Below are positions 5,558 through 7,656 of a stretch of DNA of 7,656 nt, in pieces. How positions within the stretch are numbered: position 1 is the stretch's first letter; every line of letters begins with the position of its first letter. Origin of the DNA: Palsa-504 sp003136255 (lineage in GTDB: Bacteria; Actinomycetota; Actinomycetes; Streptosporangiales; Streptosporangiaceae); NCBI GenBank assembly GCA_003136255.1, contig PLDT01000111.1, forward strand, positions 1 through 7,656, read 5' to 3'. The position numbers and the translations under genes are program-made. The notes below the pieces were generated by a model. The model searched no databases. It was not told the origin of the DNA and saw nothing but the letters and a program-made list of their open reading frames with translations.

Positions 5558-6569
5558 ATGCGACGTGTCACGACCGCCGCGATGATCGGCGCCGCCCTGC
5601 TGCTGGCGGCGGGCTGCTCCTCTTCGTCGTCATCTTCGACGTCCTCTAGTACGACGGATCCCACCGGTAGCACCGCCAGCGCTGCAGCGGCACCTGTGAC
5701 CGTCCGGCTGGGCTTTCTCGAGAACATCACGCACGCATCGGCGCTTGTCGCGCTGAAGGAGGGTTATTTCAGCAAGGCCCTCGGCTCGGCCGGGACCGTG
5801 CAGCCGACCGCCTTCAGCACCGGGACGGAAGAGACGACAGCTCTGCTGGCCGGCCAGCTCGACGCTGCCTACGTCGGGCCGAACCCGGCCATCAATGCTT
5901 GGCAGAAGTCCGGCGGTACCGCCATCAAGATCGTCTCCGGCGCCGCGGACGGCGGCGCGTCGGTGGTGGTCGCGAAGGGGATCACGTCGGCCGCCCAGCT
6001 CAAGGGCAAGACGCTGGCCACGCCGTCGCTCGGTAATACGCAGGACGTCGCGCTGCGCTACTGGCTGAAGCAGAACGGGATCGCGACGACCGCCACCGGC
6101 GGGGGAGACGCCTTTATCAAGCCGACGACGCCCAACTCCGCCGCCGTCCTGGAGTTCAAGTCCGGGCAGATCGCCGGCGGCTCCGAGCCCGCGCCCTACG
6201 ACATCGAGATGGTCGCTGACGGCGGCACGGTGCTGTATACCGAGCCCGGCGTCACCACCGTNNGCGGACCTGATCAAGGCCCAGATTCAGGCCAACCAGT
6301 TCATCAATTCCAACCCGACGGCGGCTCAGGCGGACGCGAACGCCGAACTTGCCTCCTATACCGACAAGCCGCTCAAGTCGAGCCTGGTGGCGGCCGCGTT
6401 CAAGGAGATCACCTTCACCAATGACCCCGACGAGTCCTCGCTGACCAGCGACGCGTCGCAGGCCGTCTCGCTCGGCCTGCTCAAGCCGGTCAACCTGAGC
6501 GGCATCTTCGACCTCGGGCCGCTCAACCAGGCGCTGGCTGCGGCCGGGCAGCCTCAGATCAGTTCGTAG
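5558..6569 (+). CDS. Substrate-binding lipoprotein of a NitT/TauT-type (sulfonate-like) importer; one internal gap
   Basis: This is the extracellular solute-binding lipoprotein that delivers substrate to the importer encoded just downstream. A short basic n-region and hydrophobic core end in lipobox LAAGC with Cys20, followed by a Ser/Thr-rich linker (21-40). The domain begins VTVRLGFLENITHASALVALKEGYF. It continues with LLAGQLDAAYVGPNPAINAW (96-115) and ATPSLGNTQDVALR (154-167), which resemble aliphatic-sulfonate binding proteins (SsuA class) and, less closely, taurine or nitrate binders. The frame changes at NN 6262-6263. Beyond it the protein continues as ADLIKAQIQANQFINSNP through DPDESSL and LKPVNLSGIFDLGPLN to TAG 6569, so the gene is one CDS with a gap, not a frameshift. 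Complete length is probably about 350 residues. The ATPase gene follows after 12 bases. Ligand identity is inference; the sulfonate call rests on family resemblance. Confidence 0.88.
6262..6263. other. Assembly gap (NN) in the binding-protein gene
   Basis: The gap separates ...EPGVTTV from ADLIKAQIQAN.... In SsuA-class proteins a VTT motif is followed by a hydrophobic strand and an HPD(V/L)V-type helix start before the equivalent of ADLIKA. Roughly 14-17 codons are therefore expected to be missing, with a true gap length of 1 modulo 3. This is an estimate from remembered family layout. Confidence 0.65.
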
Positions 6570-6581
6570 GAAGGTGGTTGC

Positions 6582-7391
6582 ATGGCCAGGCAGGGGAGTT
6601 CCCTCACGATCACCGGCCAGCGGTCGGCCGTCGAGAGAGTAACGGGAGCCGTCGGGTCCGTCCGGCTGGCGAGCGTGTCCAAGGTGTTCGGGCGCGGCGG
6701 TTCGGCCGTCCGGGCGCTGGACCAGATCTCGCTCGAGGTGCCGCCGGGGGAGTTCACCTGCCTGATCGGGGCGTCGGGCTGCGGCAAGTCCACGCTGCTC
6801 AACCTGGTCGCAGGCCTGGACCAGCCGACCTCCGGGGAAGTGTCGGTGTCCGGCCGGGTGGCGCTGATGTTCCAGGAGCCGGCACTGTTCCCGTGGCTCA
6901 CGGCCGCTGGCAACATAGATCTCGCCTTGCGGGCCCGCGGCCTGGGGCGGGTCGAGCGCCGTCAGCGGACCGCGGAGTTGCTGGACACGGTGCGTCTGGG
7001 CGGATTCGGCGCAAAGCGGCCGCACGAACTGTCCGGCGGCATGCGGCAGCGGGTGGCGCTGGCTCGCGCGCTGGCCCAGGACGCCGACGTGCTGCTGATG
7101 GATGAGCCGTTCGGCGCGCTGGACGCGATGACCAGGGACCTGCTGCACGACGAGCTCGACCGGGTCTGCGCGGGGCGGCGGCTGACGATCATGTTCGTGA
7201 CCCACAACGTGCGGGAGGCGGTCCGGCTCGGTGACCGGGTGGTGGTGCTGAGCAGCCGGCCCGGCCGGGTGATCGACGAGTTCGCCGTGCCGATCGAGCA
7301 TCCCCGGCGGATCGACTCGGCGCCGGTCGCCGAACTGGCCGGGAGGATCACCGACCGGCTACGGGAGGAGATGAGCCATGGCACTCAATGA
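6582..7391 (+). CDS. ATPase of a NitT/TauT-type (sulfonate-like) ABC importer
   Basis: This 269-residue cytoplasmic ATPase drives the importer formed with the binding protein before it and the permease after it. It has Walker A GASGCGKST (63-71), Q-loop MFQEPALFPW (Gln98), signature LSGGM (150-154), Walker B VLLMDE (170-175), D-loop GALD (178-181) and switch His208 in FVTHN. The FQEPALFPW and MDEPFGALDAMTR segments are characteristic of the SsuB/TauB/NrtD group. About 26 residues precede the first core strand (VRLASVSKVFG), somewhat longer than usual; a later start cannot be excluded, but GGAAGG 7 bases before ATG 6582 supports this one. The end overlaps the permease start by 14 bases, indicating translational coupling. 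Nothing appears degenerate. Confidence 0.93.
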   Translation: MARQGSSLTITGQRSAVERVTGAVGSVRLASVSKVFGRGGSAVRALDQISLEVPPGEFTCLIGASGCGKSTLLNLVAGLDQPTSGEVSVSGRVALMFQEPALFPWLTAAGNIDLALRARGLGRVERRQRTAELLDTVRLGGFGAKRPHELSGGMRQRVALARALAQDADVLLMDEPFGALDAMTRDLLHDELDRVCAGRRLTIMFVTHNVREAVRLGDRVVVLSSRPGRVIDEFAVPIEHPRRIDSAPVAELAGRITDRLREEMSHGTQ

Positions 7392-7656
7392 GGGACGGGG
7401 GTCGGTGCCGGCCTACGCGGAGAAGCTGGCCTGGCTCGAGGCCCAGGAAGTAGAGATGCCGGACGATCAGCGCGGGCGCCGCCTGGCTGTCCGCGCCTGG
7501 ACGGCCCTGTGGCCCAAGGTGCTCGCGATCGCCATCGTGCTGGCCATCTGGGAGCTGATCCACGTCAGCGGCTGGAAGAAGCTGATCTTTCCCGGGCCAG
7601 GCGGGACCCTTTCGGACCTGTGGGGTCAGCTGCGGACGGGGCTGCTGTGGCACGCC
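7378..7656 (+). CDS. Permease of a NitT/TauT-type ABC importer (partial, cut by window end)
   Basis: The first 93 codons of the membrane subunit are present and the frame is open to the right edge. A hydrophilic, charged N-terminus of about 43 residues (with PAYAEKLAWLEAQE) probably lies in the cytoplasm. It is followed by a first transmembrane helix at about 44-62 and the segment KKLIFPGPGGTLSDLW (67-82). That segment matches the LPSPxxVxxxLW region seen after helix 1 in SsuC/TauC permeases. The start ATG 7378 has GGGAGGAG seven bases upstream and lies inside the end of the ATPase gene. The EAA motif that contacts the ATPase would lie outside the window. Family call rests on this short piece and on the gene order. 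Confidence 0.85.
   Translation, partial: MALNEGRGSVPAYAEKLAWLEAQEVEMPDDQRGRRLAVRAWTALWPKVLAIAIVLAIWELIHVSGWKKLIFPGPGGTLSDLWGQLRTGLLWHA

Noticed and set aside
5615..5660. Repetitive TCC/TCG/TCT tract as a microsatellite or mobile trace
   Set aside because: It encodes the Ser/Thr-rich linker that commonly follows the lipidated Cys of actinobacterial binding lipoproteins.
6387..6569. Separate 60-codon gene before the ATPase
   Set aside because: It is the C-terminal end of the binding protein, which continues in frame from 6264 after the gap, and the GTG at 6387 has no ribosome binding site.
1..7656. tRNA, rRNA, CRISPR array, insertion sequence or RiPP precursor genes
   Set aside because: I looked on both strands and found no transposase, terminal repeats, regularly spaced repeats, tRNA-like cloverleaf or short leader-core peptide with a convincing ribosome site.

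Overview
The window is very GC-rich, with strong GGAGG-type ribosome binding sites and many GTG/GCC/CTG codons. Its lipoproteins have classic LAGC/LAAGC lipoboxes. This points to a high-GC Gram-positive actinomycete from a draft assembly; the genus cannot be read from the sequence. Three runs of N (3146-3147, 3806-3820, 6262-6263) are assembly gaps inside genes. They make two intact-looking genes appear frameshifted or truncated.

Left part (1-3911), export: the C-terminal half of an MsbA/LmrA-type ABC exporter enters from the left on the + strand and stops at 725. Six bases later it meets the end of a minus-strand pair of ABC exporter half-transporters (2549-3911, then 732-2552). The pair shares a 4-base ATGA stop/start overlap and is probably co-translated, possibly forming a heterodimer. 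The upstream member carries two of the gaps. Comparison with its neighbour suggests they hide roughly 100-140 codons of membrane domain and about 20 codons just after Walker A.

Middle (3912-5006): upstream of the exporter pair is a 109-base leader with a perfect 12-bp palindrome and a 14-bp inverted repeat that would sit inside a weak candidate promoter. Next, on the same strand, is a PAPS-type sulfotransferase (4021-4938) with an altered 5'-phosphosulfate loop and a Cys cluster. A 68-base divergent region separates it from the rightward genes.

Right part (5007-7656), surface and import: a small secreted lipoprotein of unknown function comes first, then a 161-base AT-rich regulatory region. 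This is followed by a compact operon of lipoprotein substrate-binding protein, ATPase and permease (the last cut by the window end). It is an importer of the NitT/TauT (SsuA/SsuB/SsuC-like) class, probably for a sulfonate or similar small organosulfur anion.

Taken together the locus has a loose sulfur and transport theme: a sulfonate-type importer, a sulfotransferase, and an exporter pair downstream of the sulfotransferase. Whether these cooperate is inference. No mobile element, RNA gene, CRISPR array or RiPP precursor was seen, and no clearly new system can be demonstrated from this window alone.
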